Notes under the pieces: generated by a model | What the model saw: only the letters and a program-made list of their open reading frames with translations | Database searches by the model: none | Told to the model about the DNA's origin: nothing | Shown: positions 7,340-15,155 of the stretch, piece by piece | Layout of the letters: each line of letters opens with the position of its first letter | How positions within the stretch are numbered: the stretch's first letter is position 1 | IMG/VR virus record: IMGVR_UViG_3300035682_000047 | Span: 1-54,932 of that record | Origin: a virus | DNA length: 54,932 bases | Strand: one strand, 5' to 3' | Position numbers and translations under genes: made by a program

Positions 7340-7764
7340 GCGTGGAACTGCTGCCGTGCCCGTTCTGTGGTGGGGGTGAAACAAGCATCAGGGAGAACCG
7401 CCATAGCCCGACAATGAGCGGATGCGGCGGGTTAATCAGCGTTGAAATTACTCACTGGTGCCCGGCTGTGCCCGGCCAGCCATCGCGTAACACTATCACA
7501 CGCACGGGCCGCGATCACGCATCTGCCATCGCCGCGTGGAACCGCCGCACTCCGCCGAATGACTGGCAGCCAATCGAGACGGCACCGACTGATGGGACAG
7601 CCGTGCTTTGTTGGCCATTTAATTATTCTAGCCTGTTTGAGGGTAAAGCCGAACCAGAAACTGTTATTGGTTTTTTTTCGGGAGACGATTGGTGGTGTGA
7701 ATCTAATGTTGCAAAAACATTTGAACCAACTCATTGGCGTCCCTTGCCCTCCTCTCCTCAATAA
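7336..7764 (+). CDS. Lar-like zinc ribbon fused to DUF551-like domain
   Basis: 142 residues. The N-terminus LLPCPFCGGG (C8-x2-C11) with a later cysteine in HWCPAV and the ending AIAAWNRR are typical of the Lar restriction-alleviation family. The second half begins DWQPIETAPTDGTAVLCW and ends THWRPLPSSP, the pattern of the DUF551 domain found in many phage proteins. Lar of Rac prophage modulates type I restriction; whether this protein does so is unproven. It is the last of the coupled small-gene cluster and converges with terL, overlapping it by seven bases. Confidence 0.7.
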   Translation: MSVELLPCPFCGGGETSIRENRHSPTMSGCGGLISVEITHWCPAVPGQPSRNTITRTGRDHASAIAAWNRRTPPNDWQPIETAPTDGTAVLCWPFNYSSLFEGKAEPETVIGFFSGDDWWCESNVAKTFEPTHWRPLPSSPQ

Positions 7765-9086
7765 CCCCCCGCCATCTTAACGACGCCAGAACCCACCCGG
7801 CGCCGAATGATTGGCAACAAGTTCATAACTGCGTAGCCAAGGGCGTCAGGCAAGTGAGTGTATTTGCCTTGTGCGACCTTGGCGACGTTGCCGTTATCAT
7901 CAAAGCCAAGGCTCTCCAAAGACGTAATCAGTTCCTTGCAGCGCGGATGGACAAACAGCCGGGGCTTACCGGCGGCTGATAGAAAGGCGCCGTTCACGAT
8001 ATTGATACGGTCACTGACAAGAGGGTTCTTGCGCGGCATAACAAGTTTGAAACCCATGCCTCGCAGGACGCTATGGTTCGTATTGCCGCCCGCAGAGGTA
8101 TGCTGCTGGTTGCCAGAGGCATCAGGGTAGATTGTAATATTCCTGCCTTTGAAGCGTTCCGAAAGAATGTCCGCATAGCGTTGGATGGTGGCGTTCGGCA
8201 ATAATATTTCGTCAATAGCGCAGAAGCACTCTTCGCCCTCTCCATTCAGGAACTTAACCATAACGATGCCAGACATCGGAAAGCGGTTGAAGTCCAAGCC
8301 AAGATGAAGGTTACACCGTTTGTCATCATCAATATGGGAGATGACATGCGTGCTGCGTTGGAAAGGCTGGTAGACCTTGCCGGTAGGCGACTCGAACGAC
8401 GCTTCAAACTCGGTCCTGAACTCATAGGGGTTCATGCTTTGCCGGGCTTCTTCAATTTCTGAAGCGGGCACAATCCCGGCATCCACGGTCTTAATGGTAT
8501 AACTAAACCAGTTTTTCTTGCCGGGGTCTAATCCGTCGCAATAGGCTTCGTAGAACCACTTGCTACCGGCGCTGACTTTCGGGGTGCCAAGGAACAAAGC
8601 ATCGCCCTGTTGGTCAGCCAAGGCAGGGCGAACAATTTTAGTCCACATCACTTCAGTGATGTCGGCAGCTTCGTCAAAAATAGCAAAAGAAATCGAAAGA
8701 CCTCGCAGGCGGTCAGGCACTTCAGCGCCAAAGAGACGGATCATGGTGCCTGTATTCTTCAAGACAATCGACATATCGCTACGATTGATTTCAGAGATCA
8801 TCTCAGGCGGAATGCTGTCCATCAACTCGCGCCACATGATCTGCTTGGCCATCTTCAAAGTAGGCGCGATATAAACCACAAGCCCTTTTGAAACCGCATT
8901 GGCGGCACGGTAAAGCTCGTGCTTGCTAAGGAACGACTTGCCACTTCGCCGCCCTGCCACTACCACGCGGTAGCGGCAAGGATGGAGATAGACATGTGCC
9001 TGCCAAGGCATAAGCCCGAGATTGGTTGTAGCCCGATCCACTAAAATAGGATCAGGCTGCCACGTTAGCTTATTGATCGCGTTCAT
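7758..9086 (-). CDS. terL: Terminase large subunit
   Basis: 442 residues. ATPase domain: Walker A AGRRSGKS (44-51), Walker B FAIFDEA (134-140), coupling motif LFLGTPK (164-170). Nuclease domain: RNase H-like acidic residues D265 (LGLDFNR), D322 (YPDASG) and D414 (HLPDAL). This is the motor that drives DNA into the prohead and cuts it. The start overlaps the end of the small subunit gene (ATGA). The large subunit lies on the strand opposite to the portal and coat genes, which is less usual. Confidence 0.95.
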   Translation of the reverse strand: MNAINKLTWQPDPILVDRATTNLGLMPWQAHVYLHPCRYRVVVAGRRSGKSFLSKHELYRAANAVSKGLVVYIAPTLKMAKQIMWRELMDSIPPEMISEINRSDMSIVLKNTGTMIRLFGAEVPDRLRGLSISFAIFDEAADITEVMWTKIVRPALADQQGDALFLGTPKVSAGSKWFYEAYCDGLDPGKKNWFSYTIKTVDAGIVPASEIEEARQSMNPYEFRTEFEASFESPTGKVYQPFQRSTHVISHIDDDKRCNLHLGLDFNRFPMSGIVMVKFLNGEGEECFCAIDEILLPNATIQRYADILSERFKGRNITIYPDASGNQQHTSAGGNTNHSVLRGMGFKLVMPRKNPLVSDRINIVNGAFLSAAGKPRLFVHPRCKELITSLESLGFDDNGNVAKVAQGKYTHLPDALGYAVMNLLPIIRRRVGSGVVKMAGGY

Positions 9087-9778
9087 TCGTCGCCTTCAGA
9101 CACGTCCTCAGAATCAAGCACCGCCCGCTTTTTGACGATCATCGGCTTGATTTCTTCCTTGGGCTTCATGAGACGGCGCAAGTCATGGACGTTGCGTTCT
9201 TCCTCGTTGGCCTTGGAGACGGCGGTGACAAGCTGGCCAATCGACTTGGTAAGGCGGTTGAGTTCCACACGGACACTAGCAGGGTTTTCGCGAGTCTGTG
9301 CTTCCCCCTCCAAATGCTCAATTTCAGTCTCAAGCAAATTGGAAATGCGGTCAATAATGCTATCAAGGCGCTTTGACCGCTTGCGCGTCGTGGTCAAACG
9401 CTCTGCAATCTGTGCGGCTGAGGATAAAATCACTTCGTCTTCACGGGCTTTATTGCCTCGCAGAAGGGATAGCGCCTCTGGTGAGGGCCTTCCGGTTTCA
9501 TCCATCCCCATGACCATCATGGCGCGGGCAGCGTCGGCTACGCGAGGCTCTAAATTTCGCGTCCAATTGTAACGCCGAATACGATTAGAGATGGCTTGTG
9601 ACGTGACGCCTTTGGCTTCAGGCAGGCGGGCCAAATCGCTTAAAGCCCAGCCAATCCTATAATAATGCTCAATAACATCCCAATTTGCACCAGACTTCCA
9701 CTTGCGCGCCTTTTGCTTGCGCGGCACCTTCATATCGGGGCGAATAGGCGTCACTTTCTCGGCCTTGTCGCTTGACAT
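9083..9778 (-). CDS. terS: Terminase small subunit (DNA recognition)
   Basis: 231 residues directly upstream of terL. A helix-turn-helix occupies about 35-75 (WALSDLARLPEAKGVTSQAI, then SNRIRRYNW), followed by a long helical, charged region suited to oligomerisation. This layout is usual for small terminase subunits, which bind the packaging start. ATG 9778 has AGGAAGA eight bases before it. A palindrome and promoter candidate lie just upstream. Confidence 0.8.
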   Translation of the reverse strand: MSSDKAEKVTPIRPDMKVPRKQKARKWKSGANWDVIEHYYRIGWALSDLARLPEAKGVTSQAISNRIRRYNWTRNLEPRVADAARAMMVMGMDETGRPSPEALSLLRGNKAREDEVILSSAAQIAERLTTTRKRSKRLDSIIDRISNLLETEIEHLEGEAQTRENPASVRVELNRLTKSIGQLVTAVSKANEEERNVHDLRRLMKPKEEIKPMIVKKRAVLDSEDVSEGDE

Positions 9779-9797
9779 GATTAGATTCTTCCTAAAA

Positions 9798-9812
9798 AAC
9801 GTTACTAACGTT
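9798..9812. promoter_or_regulatory. Operator candidate, 15-bp palindrome
   Basis: AACGTTA-C-TAACGTT is a perfect 7-1-7 inverted repeat, one base downstream of the -10 element of the terminase promoter candidate and 20 bases before the terS start. Its place suits repressor binding. I did not find a second copy by eye. Confidence 0.4.
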
Positions 9813-9813
9813 G

Positions 9814-9843
9814 TTTATCCACTCGCTCCCATGTTAAAGTCAA
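9814..9843 (-). promoter_or_regulatory. Promoter candidate for terminase genes
   Basis: On the minus strand TTGACT (9843-9838), an 18-base spacer and GATAAA (9819-9814). It fits the TTGACT -35 family seen elsewhere in the window. It would drive terS-terL. Confidence 0.45.
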
Positions 9844-9913
9844 GGCTGCATTGACTTCTTGCCCGCCAAAGCGTTACCCCTGCAACCTTATATTGCTTTT
9901 CAGGATTTGCATC

Positions 9914-11320
9914 ATGGCCGTCACTGACCTTGCACCGGAATACAGCGCCAACCAAGACGACTGGCAGATGATCCGGGATGTGCTGAAGGGCGCCAAGGCT
10001 ATCCGAGAAGGTGGCCAAAAGTATCTACCCCAGCTATCTGGTATGAGTTACGGGGAGTATGAAGCGTATAAGAAGCGGGCGCAGTTCTTCAACGCTTCTG
10101 CCCGCACGTTAAACGGCCTTGTTGGCATGATCTTCCGCAAGGAACCGGAAATTATCTTGAACGGGGCTGAAGTGCTGCGCCCTCAGCTTGAAACCTGCAC
10201 CGTTGATAACCAACCATTTACTGTTTTTGCTCGCGCCATTGTCCGTGAAATCCTAAGCATGGGTCGCGTAGGCGCATTGGTAGACGCGCCTACCAATGGG
10301 GGCACGCCCTACTTCACCACTTACATGGCGGAGAATATTACCAATTGGCGCAACATGCGCGACGATAACGGGCGCCTTGTTGCTAACCAAATCGTGCTGA
10401 AAGAAGATTTCCTTGTAGATAGCCAAACGGGTTTTGGCTCTGAGGAAGTGACCGTCTACCGAGAACTCTATCTTGACGAAACGGGCATCTACCGCCAGCG
10501 TCTTTGGCTCCCGGTCAAGAGCAAGGACAACAGCACTTCTTACCAGCCTGGAAGCGAAGTGTCTCCTATGCTGGCTGACAGTGGTTTCTTCCGAGGCGAG
10601 ATGCCCTTCGTCTGCTTCGGACCTATGAAGACAGGCATGAAGGTGCAGCGCCCGCCTATCTTGGATATCGCTGAGTTGAACGTCCTGCACTTCCAGCGTA
10701 GCGCGCAGTTGGCCCATGGTCAGTTCTACACTGCAACGCCAACCTATTGGGCGATTGCGCCTAACCTTGGCGATGAATTGCCTGAATATCGGGTTGGCCC
10801 CAATACTGTTTGGCTTGTGGATCAGCCTAACTCTTGCGGTATTTTGGAATACCGTGGCGAAGGGCTTAAATATCTTGAATCTGCTTGCACGCAACTCGAG
10901 TCACAGATGGCGAGCCTAGGCGCTCGCCTCGTGGTTGACCGCAAGAACACGGCAGGAGAATCCAATCAGGTTGCAGAGATGCGGGGTAAGGGCGAGACTT
11001 CCTTGCTTTATGAGATTGTAGACAGTGCAGAGAAGGGCCTGACAGAACTTTTGAAAATTTGGGTTCGGTGGAACGGGCGTAACCCTCAAGGCGTTGAAGT
11101 CAAGTTGAACCGTGACTTCGTTGATGCGGCACTGGAATACCGCACTTGGTTGCAGTTGGATAGGGCACATGCAGCGGGTAATATTGATGATGAAACGTAT
11201 TATCGCGTGCTATTTGAAGGCGAGATGCTTCCGTCCACATATGGCCCGGCCCAGGTCAAGAAGATGATTGACATGGCGCCGCAGTTGCGGGCAGATATGG
11301 CGCAAGAAGCATCCGCATAG
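9914..11320 (+). CDS. Portal protein (DUF4055)
   Basis: 468 residues from ATG 9914 (AGGA eight bases upstream; the frame extends to 9851 without a good start). YLPQLSGMSYGEYEAYKKRAQFF is a hallmark stretch of the DUF4055 portal-like family (about 38-60). ARTLNGLVGMIFRKEPEI follows, with further family-like segments GRVGALVDAP and a C-terminal RAHAAGNIDDETYYRVL. The portal is the dodecameric vertex through which DNA enters and the neck attaches. It is followed on the same strand by the DUF115 gene, the scaffold and the coat. Confidence 0.85.
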   Translation: MAVTDLAPEYSANQDDWQMIRDVLKGAKAIREGGQKYLPQLSGMSYGEYEAYKKRAQFFNASARTLNGLVGMIFRKEPEIILNGAEVLRPQLETCTVDNQPFTVFARAIVREILSMGRVGALVDAPTNGGTPYFTTYMAENITNWRNMRDDNGRLVANQIVLKEDFLVDSQTGFGSEEVTVYRELYLDETGIYRQRLWLPVKSKDNSTSYQPGSEVSPMLADSGFFRGEMPFVCFGPMKTGMKVQRPPILDIAELNVLHFQRSAQLAHGQFYTATPTYWAIAPNLGDELPEYRVGPNTVWLVDQPNSCGILEYRGEGLKYLESACTQLESQMASLGARLVVDRKNTAGESNQVAEMRGKGETSLLYEIVDSAEKGLTELLKIWVRWNGRNPQGVEVKLNRDFVDAALEYRTWLQLDRAHAAGNIDDETYYRVLFEGEMLPSTYGPAQVKKMIDMAPQLRADMAQEASA

Positions 11321-11353
11321 GGCGGTGCCGTTCGCTTTTAATTTTAGGTAATC

Positions 11354-12205
11354 ATGACACAGCCCAACTTCATGAAACTGGTCAACCCTGAAGTTGGCTT
11401 TCTTCCTATGAACATCGAATACGCGGCAAGTCTTAATCTGCCTTTTGTGCAAAAGGATGCGCTGGCCGATCTGAAAGGCGTTGTTGTCTGTGGCACAGCG
11501 CCGTCTTTGGTCAAGGCGTCTTCCCTGCGTGAGATTAAGCGGCTACAAGGTCTAGGCTATAAGATTTTTGCAGTAAAGCAAGCGATCCGTATCTTGCCGG
11601 AGTATGGCATCATCCCTGATTTCTCTGTGGCGATGGACCCCGGAGAAAAGCAAATTAAGAAGACGCCCCTTGATCCACGCGTCACATATTTCGTTGCAAG
11701 TTCCTGTCATCCAAGAATGTTTGATTATCTCATAAAGGGCGGCGCAAATGTGGTGCTTTTCCATTCTGCTTGCGGTGCTGCATCTGAAAATCTATGCGAA
11801 ATGGAAATCTATGAAAAATACTTTCCAGAAAATTGCAGCTACGAAAGTGTGGCTAGTGGCGGGTTTACCGTTGTAAACCGCGCTGTCGCTGTCGCTACTT
11901 GGATGGGTGCCAAGCGCATTTGCATTGCAGGGGCGCCTTTTGGCTGGCGTGAGGATGAGGACTACTACGCGCCTACGGTTACTGAGCCTGCGGGCAACGC
12001 CTCAGGCCCTACGCTCGATGACCAAGCCCGAGTAGACGGCAAGCGGTGGTATTCCAAGGCAGACTTGCTACCCAGCGCCATGTCCCTTGCTCGTAAGGCT
12101 AAGGCCAGTCCAGGCAAGTTCGATTTTATCGGTGACAGCCTCGCGGCCTCTCTGGCCGCAAAGTCAGATGCTTTCCTAGAACGTGTTATTCCAAGCGGGA
12201 GTTAA
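11354..12205 (+). CDS. DUF115 / Maf-like Rossmann protein
   Basis: 283 residues. VVVCGTAPSL (43-52) is a Rossmann-type entry, followed by KIFAVKQAIRIL and PDFSVAMDPGEKQ, the order found in DUF115 proteins (MptE pterin pyrophosphokinase and Maf motility glycosylation proteins). Phages often carry such a gene between portal and scaffold, sometimes labelled as a morphogenesis protein. The substrate is unknown; sugar-nucleotide or pterin chemistry is possible by family. The end overlaps the convergent small gene at 12202 by four bases. Confidence 0.65.
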   Translation: MTQPNFMKLVNPEVGFLPMNIEYAASLNLPFVQKDALADLKGVVVCGTAPSLVKASSLREIKRLQGLGYKIFAVKQAIRILPEYGIIPDFSVAMDPGEKQIKKTPLDPRVTYFVASSCHPRMFDYLIKGGANVVLFHSACGAASENLCEMEIYEKYFPENCSYESVASGGFTVVNRAVAVATWMGAKRICIAGAPFGWREDEDYYAPTVTEPAGNASGPTLDDQARVDGKRWYSKADLLPSAMSLARKAKASPGKFDFIGDSLAASLAAKSDAFLERVIPSGS

Positions 12206-12366
12206 CCCCGCTTTTTGGCCCGCTGAGCCTGCGCGATGTTGTCCACCGCGTTCGGATAGGGTCGGCCTGCCTTTTCAGCACGGCGCTTGGCTGCCGCTTT
12301 GTCTTGCGGGCTAAGCGCCGTGGATCGCCTGCGGGGGTTCTTCTTTTCCCAAAGTGGCTTGTCCAT
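12202..12366 (-). CDS. Small basic phage protein
   Basis: 54 residues (MDKPLWEKKNPRRRSTALSP at the start, then QDKAAAKRRAEKAGRPYPN and VDNIAQAQRAKKRG). ATG 12366 overlaps the stop of the gene before it (TGATG). The pattern KxxSPxxKAAAKRRAxxAGRPYPNxVDN is familiar from small genes near head genes of other phages, but no role is known. The overlap and the converging four-base overlap with the DUF115 gene both support it. Confidence 0.65.
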   Translation of the reverse strand: MDKPLWEKKNPRRRSTALSPQDKAAAKRRAEKAGRPYPNAVDNIAQAQRAKKRG

Positions 12367-12746
12367 CACTTCTTCCCCTTTTTATCAGCGGCTTCCATTT
12401 GCCGCACCAACTTACCAGACCACGCTTCACCAGCACGCCCGCCCCAAAGATTGATAGCGATTGCTCGCGCACTAGGGCCACCATCGGCCGGTTTAGCTTG
12501 CGGCGCATTGCCGTGCCGGTCAAAAAAGGCTTTCATACGTTTAGCCGTTTCGGGCGAAATATCCTTGCCTGCGGCCAATGTGGCAGCGCGGGCCACGCCA
12601 GAGCCAATGCCTTGCTTGCCTGCTTCTGCGGTAGTCAGGCCACCGCGCCCATACTTACGGCGCTGTTCGAGCCCACGCTCAGCAGCGCTCTGCACGCCTT
12701 GCGGCGGCGTAAAATCAATTTTCTCATACTTCTTCGGCGGAGCCAT
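12366..12746 (-). CDS. Small conserved phage protein, head region
   Basis: 126 residues from ATG 12746, which has GAGGG seven bases upstream; an earlier in-frame ATG at 12773 lacks a site. Ordered motifs RGLEQRRKYGRGG, GSGVARAATLAAGKDISPET, KRMKAFFDRHG and ARAIAINLWGGRAGEAW define a family seen in many phages, alone or fused to head proteins. The function is not known to me. It sits on the opposite strand from the head genes around it and has its own promoter candidate. Confidence 0.7.
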   Translation of the reverse strand: MAPPKKYEKIDFTPPQGVQSAAERGLEQRRKYGRGGLTTAEAGKQGIGSGVARAATLAAGKDISPETAKRMKAFFDRHGNAPQAKPADGGPSARAIAINLWGGRAGEAWSGKLVRQMEAADKKGKK

Positions 12747-12779
12747 GGCTTTTCCCTCATAAGGGTGTTGCATTTACCG

Positions 12780-12808
12780 TATACAATGATCTAGGCACTA
12801 ATAGTCAA
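12780..12808 (-). promoter_or_regulatory. Promoter candidate
   Basis: On the minus strand TTGACT (12808-12803), then TGTATA after 17 bases or TATACG after 19. It would drive the two small minus-strand genes. The -35 word is the recurring TTGACT. Confidence 0.35.
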
Positions 12809-12875
12809 CCGTGCGGCTGAGCCGCGCCCGTATATCGCATCGGTTAACTGCGATCTCCTGTGGAGAGTTTTCAAT

Positions 12876-13664
12876 ATGTTTATCCGGTCCCTTCAGAACC
12901 AAATGAATTATAATGCAGAAGGTGGCGGCGGTAGCGCCCCTGATATCGCGGCTTTAGTTGCCGCAGAAGTGACAAAGGCCACTCAGGGCCTAAAAACCAA
13001 GAATGATGAACTTCTGAATGAGGTCAAGGCCGAACGCGAAAGGCGCAAGGCATATGAGGCCCAAATTCAAAATATGGGCAGTCAAGAAGATATCAATAAG
13101 GCCCGCGATCTTATGGAGCGTATGCAGGCCGATGCAGACCTTCGCATGATTGTAGAAGGTGGCAAGGCGGCGTTTGAGGACGTGCTTACCCGCCGCACCA
13201 AGTCTGTGGTTGGGGCTGAACGCGCCGCCAAGGAAGCCGCAGAGCGGGCAGCGCAGGAAGCCGCCGCACGGGCAGACGCCGCGCAAAACCGTTGGCGCTC
13301 AGAGCGGCTGAACTTTGAAGTGACTTCCGCCGTCAGCAAGGCCAAGGCACTACCGGAGGCCGCCGAATATATCCGTATCAAGGCCGAGCAGATGTTCCAT
13401 CTTGACGATGAAACGGGCAAGCCTGCTTTGCGAGAAGGCGTTGACGTGATCGACCGCAGTGGTAATCCTCATACGCTCGATACGTGGGTGGAGTCGCTAC
13501 GCGATACCAACCCGTTCTTCTTCGGCATCCCTTCTGGCGGTGGCGCTGGCGGGGGCAATGGCCGAGGCGGCGACCGCGCTCCGGTTAGGATTAACGCCAC
13601 TGACGCCAAGGCAATCAGCGGCAATCTTGAAGCGATTGCGTCTGGCAAGGCAGTGGTCGCGTAA
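12876..13664 (+). CDS. Capsid scaffolding protein
   Basis: 262 residues with a short Gly-rich start, then a long charged coiled-coil (about 28-150: TKATQGLKTKNDELLNEVKA, ERERRKAYEAQ, AAKEAAERAAQEAAARADAA) and a Gly-rich linker (SGGGAGGGNGRGG) before a small C-terminal segment. Size, composition and position between portal and coat genes fit a scaffold that guides procapsid assembly and binds coat through its C-terminus. The first 13 residues (FIRSLQNQMNYNA) may be a separate short peptide segment. A hairpin follows the stop. Confidence 0.75.
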   Translation: MFIRSLQNQMNYNAEGGGGSAPDIAALVAAEVTKATQGLKTKNDELLNEVKAERERRKAYEAQIQNMGSQEDINKARDLMERMQADADLRMIVEGGKAAFEDVLTRRTKSVVGAERAAKEAAERAAQEAAARADAAQNRWRSERLNFEVTSAVSKAKALPEAAEYIRIKAEQMFHLDDETGKPALREGVDVIDRSGNPHTLDTWVESLRDTNPFFFGIPSGGGAGGGNGRGGDRAPVRINATDAKAISGNLEAIASGKAVVA

Positions 13665-13676
13665 GCAAAAACAGAT

Positions 13677-13703
13677 ACCTACGGGGCCTAAAACCCCGTA
13701 GGT
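13677..13703 (+). terminator. Hairpin after scaffold gene, weak terminator
   Basis: ACCTACGGGG-CCTAAAA-CCCCGTAGGT forms a perfect 10-bp stem 13 bases after the scaffold stop. No U-run follows, so it may attenuate or protect the 3' end and not act as a full terminator. Confidence 0.5.
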
Positions 13704-13704
13704 A

Positions 13705-13734
13705 TTGACTTTGTAGTTTACTTTACCATAAGAA
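13705..13734 (+). promoter_or_regulatory. Weak promoter candidate for coat gene
   Basis: TTGACT at 13705-13710 and TAAGAA at 13729-13734 (18-base spacer), just behind the hairpin and before a 136-base leader. The -10 match is poor. Confidence 0.3.
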
Positions 13735-13776
13735 AAGAGCGTTTACATTTCTTGCCCTTGTGGGGTCGAAATTAAT

Positions 13777-13836
13777 TCCCGCCTCCCTTGTGGGTTGTGC
13801 GCGGTTCGCGGAATCCTTCGGGTTTCAACGGCGGGA
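13777..13836 (+). other. Structured leader of the coat gene
   Basis: In this non-coding stretch TCCCGCC (13777-13783) pairs with GGCGGGA (13830-13836), enclosing CGCG-GTT-CGCG and a CC-TTC-GG hairpin. CCCTTGTGGG occurs twice (about 13754 and 13785). A folded mRNA leader that stabilises or controls coat mRNA is possible. No coding frame is visible. Confidence 0.35.
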
Positions 13837-13870
13837 GTGCCGGTAAACCCTATAAGCACAGGAGATTACT

Positions 13871-15007
13871 ATGCCCAATAGTTTGTCAAACCTCATTCCC
13901 CGGCTTCTCGCTCGTGGTCTTCTTGCTCTACGCGAGCAGGCGATCATGCCGCGCCTAGTCAACCTTGATTATTCGTCTGAAGGTGCGATGCGTGGTTCCA
14001 CCATCGACATCCCGATCAGCAACACCTTTACTGCCACCGACGTTGCTCCGTCCATGACCCCTGCTTCGGCTCAGGACAGCACCCCCGGCCTCGTGCAGAT
14101 CGCCCTTGACCAGTGGAAGGAAGTTCCCTTCTTCATCACTGACAAGCAGCGTATGGAAATCATGGAGAGCGAATCCTTCCTCCCCATGAACGTCTCTGAG
14201 ACTGTTCGTGCCCTAGCCAACTCCATGGACGGCTATATCCACAGCCAGTATGTGGACGTGTATGGCTATGTTGGCGTTGCTGGCCAGACCCCTTTCAGCA
14301 CCATTGCTGACGTGGTGAACGCTCGTGCGGCTCTAAACCGCCAGCTTTCTCCCATGGGCAACCGCCGCATGGTCCTGAACCCGGACGCCGAGGCTCAGCT
14401 ACTTCAGATTCCGGCTATGTCCGATCTGGAAAAGACCGGCGATCAGGAAGTGAAGATCGAGGGTATGCTTGGCCGCAAGTTCGGCTTCGACTTCTTCCAG
14501 TCCACCAACGTCGTGACCCACGTCGCTGGCACCGCTGCAAGCATCACTGTGGCCTCCACCACTGCCGTTGGCGCTACCTCGCTGGATATCCTCGCCTCCG
14601 TGGCAGGCACCCTGCGCCGTGGCGACGTGTTCAGCATCGCTGGCAACACCCAGACCTACGTGGTGACTTCGGCCAACGCTACCTACACCAGCACCAAGAC
14701 TGCTATCTCTATCAGCCCTCCGCTGGTGGCGATTGCGTCTAGCGGCGCTGACGTGGCCAAGCGTGCTTCGCATGTGGTCAACCTTGCCTTCCAGCGCGAA
14801 GCCTTCGCCTTCGTGAACCGCCCGCTGGCTGGTGTCGGTTCTGGCCCGGAACTCGGCTCCATCATCTCGCAGATGACCGACCCGGTGTCTGGCCTGACCA
14901 TGCGTATGGAAGTGACCCGCCACAACAAGCAAGAGCGCTTCGCTGTGGACGTGCTATACGGTGCCAAGGCAGTCCGTCCTGCCCTCGCCGTTCGCGTCGC
15001 TGGCTAA
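13871..15007 (+). CDS. Major capsid protein, P22-like coat
   Basis: 378 residues from an ATG with ACAGGAG upstream. The N-terminus (NSLSNLIPRLLARGLLALREQAIMPRLVN, seen over residues 2-30), IDIPISNTFTATDVAPSM and WKEVPFFITDKQRMEI fit the P22 gp5-like coat family of the HK97 fold. An inserted beta-rich domain spans about 212-285 (LRRGDVFSIAGNTQTYVVT). The C-terminus QERFAVDVLYGAKAVRPALA is also usual. Codon choice is strongly biased, as expected of a highly expressed gene. A strong terminator follows. Confidence 0.85.
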   Translation: MPNSLSNLIPRLLARGLLALREQAIMPRLVNLDYSSEGAMRGSTIDIPISNTFTATDVAPSMTPASAQDSTPGLVQIALDQWKEVPFFITDKQRMEIMESESFLPMNVSETVRALANSMDGYIHSQYVDVYGYVGVAGQTPFSTIADVVNARAALNRQLSPMGNRRMVLNPDAEAQLLQIPAMSDLEKTGDQEVKIEGMLGRKFGFDFFQSTNVVTHVAGTAASITVASTTAVGATSLDILASVAGTLRRGDVFSIAGNTQTYVVTSANATYTSTKTAISISPPLVAIASSGADVAKRASHVVNLAFQREAFAFVNRPLAGVGSGPELGSIISQMTDPVSGLTMRMEVTRHNKQERFAVDVLYGAKAVRPALAVRVAG

Positions 15008-15029
15008 AGCCAAGCGGCCTAAAACAAGA

Positions 15030-15060
15030 AAGCCGGGCAGAAATGCCCGGCTTTTTTTTT
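15030..15060 (+). terminator. Rho-independent terminator after coat gene
   Basis: AAGCCGGGCA-GAAA-TGCCCGGCTT (10-bp stem, GNRA loop) followed by seven further T. On the minus strand a T-rich tail (TTTCTTGTTTT) also follows, so it may also end transcripts arriving from the tRNA side. Confidence 0.92.
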
Positions 15061-15062
15061 GT

Positions 15063-15149
15063 TGGTAGAGGCGGTGGGATTTGAACCCACAATGCCGTGA
15101 GGCCATCAGATTTTGAGTCTGACGCGTATGCCAGTTCCGCCACGCCTCC
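15063..15149 (-). tRNA. tRNA-Leu (CAA)
   Basis: 87 bases. Acceptor stem GGAGGCG with CGCCTCT (first pair G-U), anticodon stem TCAGA/TCTGA enclosing CTCAAAA with anticodon CAA, long variable arm (GGCCTCACGGCA region) as in leucine tRNAs, T arm GTGGG-TTCAAAT-CCCAC, and an encoded CCA at 15065-15063. It reads UUG. Confidence 0.92.
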
Positions 15150-15155
15150 TTAAAA

